DNA from: CAZHWR01 sp964536085
GTDB taxonomy: Bacteria > Bacillota > Clostridia > Oscillospirales > Ruminococcaceae
Length of the DNA stretch: 5,875 nt
Assembly: GCA_964536085.1 (NCBI GenBank)
Contig: CAZHWR010000074.1
Span: forward strand, 1-5,875
Direction: 5' to 3'
In this document: in pieces, positions 1 to 4,849 of the stretch
Layout of the letters: each line of letters opens with the position of its first letter
Numbering within the stretch: position 1 is the stretch's first letter
Program-made: the position numbers and the translations under genes
The notes under the pieces: generated by a model
What the model was told of the DNA's origin: nothing
Databases searched by the model: none
What the model saw: only the letters and a program-made list of their open reading frames with translations

Positions 1-1
1 C

Positions 2-40
2 CACTTTTATTCCGGCACAGCAGCTCATACTTATATCTAA
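2..40 (+). CDS. Possible C-terminal end of an upstream gene (partial)
   Basis: An open frame entering from the left edge reads HFYSGTAAHTYI and stops at TAA (38-40). It is supported mainly by context: a hairpin with a downstream U-tract on the same strand begins 11 bases after the stop, as expected for the end of a + strand gene. Twelve residues are too few to name a family. The alternative is that this stretch is non-coding, or that the minus-strand ATG near 30 starts a gene leaving the window; that ATG has no well-spaced ribosome binding site. Confidence 0.3.
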   Translation, partial: HFYSGTAAHTYI

Positions 41-51
41 AAATCTTCCCT

Positions 52-77
52 CCCCTGCATAGCAGGGGCTTATTTTT
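52..77 (+). terminator. Rho-independent terminator
   Basis: CCCCTGC (52-58) pairs with GCAGGGG (62-68) across a three-base ATA loop, followed by CTTATTTTT. The T-rich run is on the + strand side, so it most likely ends transcription of the gene entering from the left edge. Confidence 0.65.
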
Positions 78-87
78 ACTGTGACAC

Positions 88-134
88 AAAGCAGGGTGTT
101 TATTGTTATAAATCAACAATAAACACCCTGCTTT
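88..134 (-). terminator. 20-bp perfect hairpin downstream of tRNA-Ser(GGA)
   Basis: Two perfectly complementary 20-base arms (88-107 and 115-134) enclose a 7-base loop. The hairpin starts 7 bases after the tRNA CCA end and is the likely transcription end of the tRNA. The U-tract on the minus strand is short (TTT, then GTGTC), so RNA processing or a bidirectional block is also possible. A closely related hairpin follows the other serine tRNA at 1958-2004. Confidence 0.7.
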
Positions 135-141
135 GCTCTTT

Positions 142-234
142 TGGCGGAGAAGGAGGGATTCGAACCCTCGATGCGCTATTAACGCATACACGAGTTCCAG
201 TCGTGCGCCATAAACCGGGCTAGGCGACTTCTCC
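142..234 (-). tRNA. tRNA-Ser(GGA)
   Basis: The acceptor stem GGAGAAG/CTTCTCC closes the molecule, with discriminator G and an encoded CCA at the 3' end. The anticodon stem CACGA/TCGTG encloses the loop CTGGAAC, giving anticodon GGA, which reads UCC and UCU. A long variable arm (TGCG...CGCA pairing) marks it as a class II serine tRNA, and the T arm GAGGG TTCGAAT CCCTC is intact. A consensus promoter lies just upstream, so it appears to be an independent transcription unit. Confidence 0.97.
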
Positions 235-259
235 GTTTCTATTAATAAACAGCTTTTAC

Positions 260-288
260 ATTATATTATAAATAAAAAACCTTGTCAA
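260..288 (-). promoter_or_regulatory. Consensus sigma-A promoter for tRNA-Ser(GGA)
   Basis: On the minus strand TTGACA (283-288) and TATAAT (260-265) are both perfect consensus with an optimal 17-bp spacer. Transcription would start near 253, about 19 bases before the tRNA. A second overlapping TATAAT at 265-270 has too short a spacer (12 bp) to the same -35 box. Confidence 0.9.
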
Positions 289-410
289 TAGCAAAGCACA
301 AAAAAATTCGCATGAACGCATGTTATGTTTTTAAAAATCCATAGAACGTTGTTTCACTTAAAAATACGCCAATGAATAACAAAGCGATTTTTTTAAAAAA
401 TAAAACTGCA

Positions 411-438
411 AAAGGCTCTCTTTGTCAAGAGAGCCTTT
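411..438 (-). terminator. Terminator of the HMA-ZIP operon
   Basis: A 12-bp perfect stem (411-422 with 427-438, AAAGGCTCTCTT type) with a TGTC loop lies 14 bases beyond the ZIP stop codon. On the minus strand it is followed by TTTGCAG and then a T-rich run. The remaining bases between here and the tRNA promoter (289-410) are A/T-rich with no gene or clear signal. Confidence 0.85.
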
Positions 439-452
439 ATCGTTATACACAT

Positions 453-1235
453 TTATCCCAGCGCAACATCTAAAATCATCATGAACACAAATCCCGCGGC
501 GAACATCACCGTTCCGACATTGGAATGCTCACCTGACGACATTTCGGGAATCAGTTCCTCCACTACAACATATATCATTGCGCCCGCGGCAAAGCTCAGC
601 AGATACGGCATAAACGGAATAAAAAATCCCGCCGCAAGAATGGTAAGTGCGGCGCCCACAGGCTCCGCAGCGCCCGAAATAACTCCGTACAAAAACGCTT
701 TAGCCCTGCCGGTTCCCTGAGCCTTCAGCGGCATTGATATAATCGCTCCCTCGGGGAAATTCTGTATTGCGATTCCAACAGCCAGTGCAAGCGCGCCGGT
801 GACTGTTATTTCGGGATTACCGTACGCAAGACCCGCATACACTGCTCCCAGCGCCATTCCCTCAGGAATATTATGAAGCGTGACCGCCAAAACAAGCTTC
901 GCGGTTTTTGACAAGCTGCTTTTAGGCCCTTCAGATTCACTGCTGTTCATATGCAAATGAGGTATCAGCTTATCAAGCAGCAGTAAAAACAAGATACCTA
1001 TCAAAAATCCAATGGCAGCCGGAATAAACGAAAGCTTTCCCATTTCCTGAGCTTGTTCGATAGACGGAATAAGCAGACTCCAAACCGAAGCCGCAACCAT
1101 AACGCCCGCGGCAAAACCGGTAAGAGCCCTCTGAACCATAGCGTTCAGATTTTTCCGCATAAAAAACACACATGCCGATCCAAGCGATGTTCCCAAAAAC
1201 GGAATCAACAGCCCCTTTATAATTTCAAGCCCCAT
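453..1235 (-). CDS. ZIP-family divalent metal transporter (ZupT/GufA-like)
   Basis: This 260-residue protein would import divalent metals such as zinc, and possibly iron or manganese, across the cytoplasmic membrane; metal specificity cannot be read from sequence. Family signatures are clear: HNIPEG at 121-126 and NFPEG at 159-163 are the paired metal-site motifs of ZIP helices 4 and 5, and EELIPE at 226-231 is the conserved acidic motif near the C-terminus. About eight hydrophobic segments are visible (roughly 4-26, 36-56, 70-90, 113-133, 145-168, 180-204, 206-226, 240-259). HLH at 93-95 in the loop after helix 3 matches the short histidine-containing loop of bacterial ZIPs. Length matches bacterial members of about 250-270 residues. 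The ATG at 1235 is preceded by a GAAGGGA-type ribosome binding site. It is the second gene after a small HMA protein, with a 34-bp gap, and probably cotranscribed with it. Confidence 0.93.
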   Translation of the reverse strand: MGLEIIKGLLIPFLGTSLGSACVFFMRKNLNAMVQRALTGFAAGVMVAASVWSLLIPSIEQAQEMGKLSFIPAAIGFLIGILFLLLLDKLIPHLHMNSSESEGPKSSLSKTAKLVLAVTLHNIPEGMALGAVYAGLAYGNPEITVTGALALAVGIAIQNFPEGAIISMPLKAQGTGRAKAFLYGVISGAAEPVGAALTILAAGFFIPFMPYLLSFAAGAMIYVVVEELIPEMSSGEHSNVGTVMFAAGFVFMMILDVALG

Positions 1236-1269
1236 ATTCTATACATCCCTTCGGTTTAAAGAACGTATC

Positions 1270-1530
1270 CTACTTTTTTCTAAGCGACGCAAAAAATCCT
1301 TTTGACTCATACGGCTGTTTTTCTACCGACACGACCTCATACCCGGTTTTAGTTATTACATCCGTAAGCTCGCTTTCAGAAATATCGCTCTCGGTTATTA
1401 TGACAGTTTCTTTTTTAGTATGAGATGAATTCACTTTTTTGACCGAAAATGCGCTGCGTACAGCATCGTTAACATGCGCTTCGCACATTCCGCATGCCAT
1501 GCCTTCTACGCCAACAGTTATTTTAAACAT
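1270..1530 (-). CDS. Small heavy-metal-associated (HMA) domain protein, copper-chaperone-like
   Basis: An 86-residue single-domain protein. The N-terminus KITVGVEGMACGMCEAHV carries the HMA metal site: CxxC at Cys13/Cys16 in the GMxCxxC context, typical of CopZ-like chaperones and the N-terminal domains of P-type ATPases, which bind Cu(I) or other soft metals. The body fits a beta-alpha-beta-beta-alpha-beta fold of about 70 residues, including a TGYEV segment near 67-71; the basic C-terminal tail (KGFFASLRKK) extends past the domain. The start at 1530 has a clean GGAGG site (1538-1542). It is the first gene of the operon and has a good promoter upstream. A copper-type chaperone beside a ZIP importer rather than a copper ATPase is unusual, so it may buffer or sense the imported metal; that is inference. 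Confidence 0.9.
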   Translation of the reverse strand: MFKITVGVEGMACGMCEAHVNDAVRSAFSVKKVNSSHTKKETVIITESDISESELTDVITKTGYEVVSVEKQPYESKGFFASLRKK

Positions 1531-1597
1531 GATAAAGCCTCCAAATCTCCGCCATATTATTTATTGATTGCGGTTAATCTATACTAATTTCATGTTA

Positions 1598-1627
1598 ATG
1601 TTATCACCACACACTCTCTCTTGTCAA
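1598..1627 (-). promoter_or_regulatory. Promoter of the HMA-ZIP operon
   Basis: On the minus strand a perfect TTGACA (1622-1627) is followed after 18 bp by TAACAT (1598-1603), which carries an extended -10 TG one base upstream. Transcription would start near 1591, giving a leader of about 60 bases before the HMA start. An A/T-rich, partly symmetrical stretch (about 1574-1589) just downstream could bind a metal regulator, but it matches no operator consensus well enough to name. Confidence 0.6.
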
Positions 1628-1767
1628 TAATACCTTTTTATACGGCTTTGCATATTTTGCCGCGCGAAGTTTTATCAAAAATCCGAATCGTCAAGTCAGC
1701 TAACAGCGGTGCAGCCGACGTTAAAAGGCAAACCTGCAATAAATAAAATCAACCTCTGTATTTTGTC

Positions 1768-1796
1768 TTGACAATGTCGGCAAAGCGTGGTATCAT
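1768..1796 (+). promoter_or_regulatory. Promoter of tRNA-Ser(GCT)
   Basis: TTGACA (1768-1773) is perfect and is followed after 17 bp by TATCAT (1791-1796), within the A/T-rich run TATCATAATA. Transcription would start near 1803, leaving a leader of about 57 bases to be removed before the mature tRNA. Confidence 0.8.
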
Positions 1797-1859
1797 AATA
1801 TCTGTCGTTCACCGGGTTTCGGTTTAAACGGCATTCATACTAAAAACCAGTTACCAAAC

Positions 1860-1950
1860 GGAGAAGTACTCAAGTTGGTGACGAGGCGCCCCTGCTAAGG
1901 GCGTAGGTCGGGCAACCGGCGCGGGAGTTCGAGTCTCCCCTTCTCCGCCA
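1860..1950 (+). tRNA. tRNA-Ser(GCT)
   Basis: The acceptor stem GGAGAAG/CTTCTCC, discriminator G and encoded CCA are all present. The anticodon stem CGCCC/GGGCG encloses CTGCTAA, giving anticodon GCT, which reads AGC and AGU. A long variable arm with pairing around GGTCGGGCAACC marks a class II tRNA, and the T arm GGGAG TTCGAGT CTCCC is intact. The acceptor stem is identical to that of tRNA-Ser(GGA) at 142-234. It lies next to the probable prophage end, with its 3' end facing the phage genes; tRNA 3' ends are common integration targets. Confidence 0.97.
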
Positions 1951-1957
1951 AAAGCGC

Positions 1958-2004
1958 AAAACAGGGCATTTATTGTTGTATTTTAACAATAAATGCCCTG
2001 TTTT
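1958..2004 (+). terminator. 20-bp perfect hairpin and U-tract ending tRNA-Ser(GCT)
   Basis: Arms 1958-1977 and 1985-2004 are perfectly complementary over 20 bp with a 7-base loop, and are followed by a short T-rich run (TTTTTATTCT). This is a good intrinsic terminator for the tRNA. It is closely related to the hairpin at 88-134, with three compensated base-pair changes. Confidence 0.85.
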
Positions 2005-2066
2005 TATTCTATGGCATTGTTACTCTTGCACAAATATTTTTTACTGGTTTTACGTAACTAAACCCC

Positions 2067-2090
2067 TTTTGTTACTATTTTTTGTTACTA
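2067..2090. repeat. Tandem direct repeat TTTTGTTACTA
   Basis: Two identical 11-base copies sit at 2067-2077 and 2080-2090, 13 bases apart start to start. A related TTGTTACT occurs at 2017-2024, and a GTAAC in inverse orientation at 2054-2058 makes an imperfect dyad (GTAACTAAA, CCCC, TTTTGTTAC). The spacing and position beside the prophage end recall arm-type binding sites of tyrosine integrases; this is inference. The rest of the 1951-2138 gap holds only the tRNA terminator. Confidence 0.5.
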
Positions 2091-2138
2091 AAATTATTTA
2101 TTCTACGCTTCATATTTCCGACCGATAACCCCCACTAA

Positions 2139-2178
2139 CAAAAAACCCGCCGGGTAGGGATTGTCCTGCCCGGCGGGT
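2139..2178 (-). terminator. Strong terminator at the end of the phage lysis module
   Basis: ACCCGCCGGG (2145-2154) pairs with CCCGGCGGGT (2169-2178), with further AGG/CCT pairing inside. On the minus strand the stem runs straight into TTTTTTG, a classic intrinsic terminator. It lies 14 bases past the endolysin stop and closes the late phage transcript. Confidence 0.92.
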
Positions 2179-2191
2179 CTGTTTTGTATAT

Positions 2192-2896
2192 TCACTTTGT
2201 CAAATAGTTTTTATTCACCCAGTAACAGCAGCCGTTTAGCTTTACCTTGTAAAATGTTATTCCGTCATACTCCACTCTGCCGCCTTTGACGACCTTTACC
2301 GACGCGCCCTTTTTCAGCTTGCCCGCTTTATTGCCGCTCAACTTAAACGGCGTTTGGCGCAAATTAACAGTTTTTTTCACCTTGTACGTCACCAGCGTTT
2401 CCTTGGGCTTTGCCTTGTTAAACCATGTGTAAAAGCTCGTACAGCCGGATTTTTGATTCCATATGCTGTTTGTGCTTCCCGTACTTTCGTCGCCCCAATA
2501 TTTGCTTGACAACGCCCTTGTGTCGATATGCGTCGCCGTATTTCCTATCTTAGCTATTCCGCCGATAAAGCCCAAATCCTCCGCCGTACAGCACACGGTA
2601 TCGGGCGATATCACGCCGCCCGCCGCGTTGTAAAATATTACGTCCGCCGCCATTCCCTGCGTGTGCTTGTCCGTGCGTGAGCCGCCCACCTTGACTGAAT
2701 AATCAGGCGTTCTATAGCCGCTCGTTATCACCGCTTTTGACGCTCCGAGCTTGTATATCAGCGCTTCAAGGAAAAGAGGAAGCAGCGCGTCGAGCTTCAA
2801 CGCTGCCGATTCCGGGCAGAAAAACTCGCTGTATGCAAAATGTTTCGATACGCTTTTTTTCTGAACGTTTTTCGTTTTATACGTTTTTACCGCCAT
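2192..2896 (-). CDS. Phage endolysin: M15-type peptidoglycan peptidase with C-terminal SH3b domain
   Basis: A 234-residue protein predicted to cut peptide bonds in the host cell wall at the end of phage growth. The N-terminal half resembles zinc peptidases of family M15 (M15A/M15_3-like): SGYRTP at 59-64, then HTQGMAAD (His78 and Asp85, the HxxxxxxD zinc-ligand pattern), and THIDTR at 122-127 giving the third ligand, His123. Residues from about 168 to 233 (YKVKKTVNLRQTP ... GKLKKGASVKVV ... YWVNKNYL) form a bacterial SH3 domain, a typical wall-binding module. There is no signal peptide, consistent with release through the holin encoded immediately upstream. The start overlaps the holin stop (TAATG), and an AAAGGAG site (2908-2914) lies inside the holin gene, so translation is probably coupled. 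The acidic residue usually three positions before the third ligand is not obvious (Thr120). Cleavage specificity is not determinable here. Confidence 0.88.
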   Translation of the reverse strand: MAVKTYKTKNVQKKSVSKHFAYSEFFCPESAALKLDALLPLFLEALIYKLGASKAVITSGYRTPDYSVKVGGSRTDKHTQGMAADVIFYNAAGGVISPDTVCCTAEDLGFIGGIAKIGNTATHIDTRALSSKYWGDESTGSTNSIWNQKSGCTSFYTWFNKAKPKETLVTYKVKKTVNLRQTPFKLSGNKAGKLKKGASVKVVKGGRVEYDGITFYKVKLNGCCYWVNKNYLTK

Positions 2897-3135
2897 TATT
2901 CTTCACTCTCCTTTATGCTGTCCTTGTATGTATCGGCTTTGATAGCCGCCTTGGTGAACGAGTTGTTCTTCCACCACGCCCACGCGGACGCGGCGGCAGT
3001 TGCAACGGCAGACAATGCCGTGTACACCTGTTCCTCCGACCACGGAAGCGGATTGATTCCGAGCGCGGTAAGAACCTGATTTACAAGCGCTATTACAAGC
3101 ACTATCGTTCTGATGATTGTTTCCGTTTTTATCAT
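2896..3135 (-). CDS. SPP1-type phage holin
   Basis: A 79-residue protein that would form lesions in the cytoplasmic membrane and let the endolysin reach the wall. It matches the SPP1 holin family from memory: IIRTIVLVIALVNQVLTALG (about 7-26) is the first membrane segment, NPLPWSEEQVY (28-38) the short conserved connector, a second hydrophobic stretch lies at 39-56, and the family hallmark WAWWKNNSFTKAAIKAD occupies 52-68. The tail is charged (DSIKESEE), as is usual for holins. The start has a GGAGGG site (3145-3150) nine bases upstream, inside the preceding gene, and overlaps that gene's stop as ATGA. It overlaps the endolysin start by one base, so the three genes form a compact lysis cassette. 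Confidence 0.92.
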   Translation of the reverse strand: MIKTETIIRTIVLVIALVNQVLTALGINPLPWSEEQVYTALSAVATAAASAWAWWKNNSFTKAAIKADTYKDSIKESEE

Positions 3136-3404
3136 TTGTGATATCCCTCCAAATCCGTAATACGATGATTTGTGACCTTTAGTTTTTCTTCATGCAGGGC
3201 AAACCCTTCTTCCAGCCTATAGGTGCGTTCGACTATCTGATTGTGCTTGTCAACTTTCTTTTCAAGCTGTTCTATTCTGTACGCCTGCAATTCGTCCCGC
3301 TTTTCAAGCTCTGCAAGCAGCTTGCGGTGATTTACATTGCTGTTGATTATACACACCGCTATTGCCGCTCCTGCCGATATCAGCGCCGTTATTATTGCTT
3401 CCAT
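3132..3404 (-). CDS. Small membrane-anchored coiled-coil protein of the lysis cassette (XhlA-like position)
   Basis: The chosen start gives 90 residues (MEAIITALIS...). A longer in-frame start at 3425 would overlap the fibre gene and lacks a good site, whereas the ATG at 3404 lies 12 bases after the fibre stop, with a GGCGGTGG-type site in between. One hydrophobic helix (about 3-21) is followed by a charged, heptad-like helix (about 29-80: LLAELEKRDELQAYRIEQLEKKVDKHNQ and onward), suggesting an anchored coiled coil. Proteins of this layout (TM plus VDKHNxxxERTYxLEE plus a NHRIxDLE end) are common before holins in Firmicutes phages. XhlA-like haemolysin or accessory holin function is plausible by position, but no reaction is known. 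Its stop overlaps the holin start (ATGA), so expression is likely coupled. Confidence 0.8.
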   Translation of the reverse strand: MEAIITALISAGAAIAVCIINSNVNHRKLLAELEKRDELQAYRIEQLEKKVDKHNQIVERTYRLEEGFALHEEKLKVTNHRITDLEGYHK

Positions 3405-3415
3405 ATTCCACCGCC

Positions 3416-4777
3416 TTAATCGCACAAAAAGCTTGTGTCAATAAGTACGCTGTAGCTTGACGCGGTAATGTTTGTACCTGCGGAAGCCCCGGACGGTATT
3501 GAAACATATTCTACGTGCGCCGTACCGTCTGTACCTATCATCAGACAGCCCTTATGCCAATAGTTTGGTATCGATATGATAACTGTCTTTGTGGGTCTGT
3601 AGCCGCTCGGCAGCGTGAAAAGTGTAGTGCTTGCACCGCTTGTAATGGTCGTCCTGATATTAGCACGTAAAAACACCTGACTTCCCAACTTGCGGTATTG
3701 CAGATAAGTATTTTCCGTCACCGCAGACGTAGCCGTTGCAGTAAGCCAGCCCGAATCGGTCAAACCGAGGTTTGTTTTCAATGAAGCAAGGCTCGTTACT
3801 CCCGTGCCGCCGACATTAAGCGGCAGAGCTGATGTATTTGAATATCCGCTTGAAAATAGCGTCCTGTCGCATATAATTATATCGTATGTTCCTACCGAAG
3901 CATTGAAATAATATGTGCAGACTACTATCTGATTTTCGGGCAGATAGTTTAGCGCGCCGCCGTATAAAGCGGAATACCCCAGCCCGATATTCTGGCTTGA
4001 AGATGGGTTGACGTTTGTTATACAGGTCGCTTTCAGATTATACTGTGCCGTCGAAGAAGTAGAGGTGCCGATTTTTACTAACGTCAAAGAAGTGGGACTG
4101 TAGCTGTTTTTATTAAAAACAATCCCGAATAAATTACCGTTTTGCGGTGCAAAGTCCTGGTCGGTGATATAAAACGTCGGTGTCGTGCTTTGCATAACGG
4201 CAGTGTATATCGGCATACACGAATCTGCTTTGTTTTGAAGTTCATTATTAGCTGTTGCGGCTAAATCGTATGCCTCTTTAACAGCAGAGGGTGTAGCCGC
4301 AAGGCTTGTGCTTGTACTGTTAATAGCAGAAGATAGCTTTGTTAACCCGTAATAGGTAGTGGTAGCCTGTGTTGCGTTTAACATAATCCAGTTTGTGCCG
4401 TCGTAAACAAATCGCACAACCGCGCCGGACTGCCACATATAAGTGTTCGGAGCCGTAGTACCGTACATTTTAATATTCTTTGCGCCCGTACCGTTGACGT
4501 TTAATGTAGGGGAACTTGCTGAGTTGTAATTTGTGAATTTAACTTCAACCGCTGCGCCCGTTTTAAGCGTAAATGCGCCTCCAGCTACCGTTGCGACTTT
4601 CGCCGCTGTACTTGAGGCTGTTGTACAGGTGCAATATGAGAAATCCGCTTTGTTGCTGTCCAGCTCTTCCAAAGCGTCCGCAACTGTTCCCGTAATCTCG
4701 CCTATAATACTTCCTATCCAACTTTTTGCCGCTTGCAAAGAAGTTTTTAAATAGTCAAGGGTCGTTATTTTCCCCAT
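3416..4777 (-). CDS. Phage tail fibre / receptor-binding protein
   Basis: A 453-residue, Ser/Thr/Gly/Asn-rich protein without signal or membrane segments, typical of virion fibres. Residues 1-45 form a short helical N-terminus. Residues about 46-135 are a beta-rich module seen in many Firmicutes phage fibres (SPTLNVNGTGAKNIKMYGTTAP ... FVYDGTNWIML). Residues 141-172 (YYGLTKLSSAIN ... ATPSAVKEAYDLA) match the phage fibre repeat found in tail-fibre proteins. A central beta-rich region (about 190-310) leads to LPLNVGGTGVTSLASLKTNLGL (318-339), a common fibre linker, and a C-terminal domain (about 342-453) with RKLGSQVFLR and LPSGYRPTKT motifs typical of receptor-binding ends. It probably contacts the bacterial surface; the receptor is unknown. 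The ATG at 4777 has an AAGGAGG site (4786-4792). It follows another fibre-like gene across a structured 71-base gap. Confidence 0.85.
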   Translation of the reverse strand: MGKITTLDYLKTSLQAAKSWIGSIIGEITGTVADALEELDSNKADFSYCTCTTASSTAAKVATVAGGAFTLKTGAAVEVKFTNYNSASSPTLNVNGTGAKNIKMYGTTAPNTYMWQSGAVVRFVYDGTNWIMLNATQATTTYYGLTKLSSAINSTSTSLAATPSAVKEAYDLAATANNELQNKADSCMPIYTAVMQSTTPTFYITDQDFAPQNGNLFGIVFNKNSYSPTSLTLVKIGTSTSSTAQYNLKATCITNVNPSSSQNIGLGYSALYGGALNYLPENQIVVCTYYFNASVGTYDIIICDRTLFSSGYSNTSALPLNVGGTGVTSLASLKTNLGLTDSGWLTATATSAVTENTYLQYRKLGSQVFLRANIRTTITSGASTTLFTLPSGYRPTKTVIISIPNYWHKGCLMIGTDGTAHVEYVSIPSGASAGTNITASSYSVLIDTSFLCD

Positions 4778-4849
4778 GTATCATACCTCCTTAAAAAATG
4801 GCGGGACGAAAGATTTCCGCCCCGCTTTATTTATTTTTTTGTATGATAC
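4778..4849 (-). promoter_or_regulatory. Structured intercistronic element with terminator-like hairpin before the fibre gene
   Basis: An 11-bp stem with two G-U pairs (4801-4811 with 4815-4825) is followed on the minus strand by CATTTTTT, so it can act as an intrinsic terminator or attenuator between the two structural genes. On the + strand it is also followed by a T-rich run. Around it, GTATCATAC (4778-4786) and GTATGATAC (4841-4849) are exact 9-base inverted repeats and could close an outer stem placing the AAGGAGG site in an internal loop right before the fibre ATG. Confidence 0.6.

Larger units (their letters stand above)
1531..1859. other. Divergent intergenic region between the metal operon and tRNA-Ser(GCT)
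   Basis: This 329-base gap holds the minus-strand operon promoter on the left and the + strand tRNA promoter on the right. The middle (about 1630-1760) shows no convincing open frame or hairpin with a U-tract. The tRNA leader (about 1803-1859) contains the 8-base palindrome GTTTAAAC at 1822-1829, with no known role. Confidence 0.6.

Noticed and set aside
88..134. CRISPR repeat or transposon end
   Set aside because: There is a single hairpin at each site, no spacer array, no transposase and no target duplication; position directly after tRNAs fits a terminator.
1250..1828. Repeated TTCGGTTTAAA at 1250-1260 and 1818-1828
   Set aside because: Only 11 bases, in unrelated contexts (operon gap and tRNA leader), with no further similarity around them; likely chance.
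2737..3141. Open frames on the + strand opposite the lysis and fibre genes
   Set aside because: They lack ribosome binding sites, have low-complexity or arginine-rich translations and lie fully opposite well-supported genes.
3132..3425. Longer start for the coiled-coil protein at 3425
   Set aside because: It would overlap the fibre gene, adds a basic stretch (MRLRRWN) before the membrane helix and lacks a good ribosome binding site; the ATG at 3404 has one.
3416..3760. Diversity-generating retroelement target at the fibre C-terminus
   Set aside because: There is no reverse transcriptase, no template repeat copy and no C-type-lectin-like end; the C-terminal domain looks like an ordinary fibre tip.
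4778..4849. Invertible promoter or fibre-switch element flanked by inverted repeats
   Set aside because: The repeats are only 9 bases, enclose a terminator hairpin rather than a promoter or gene end, and no invertase is present; an RNA structure explains them better.
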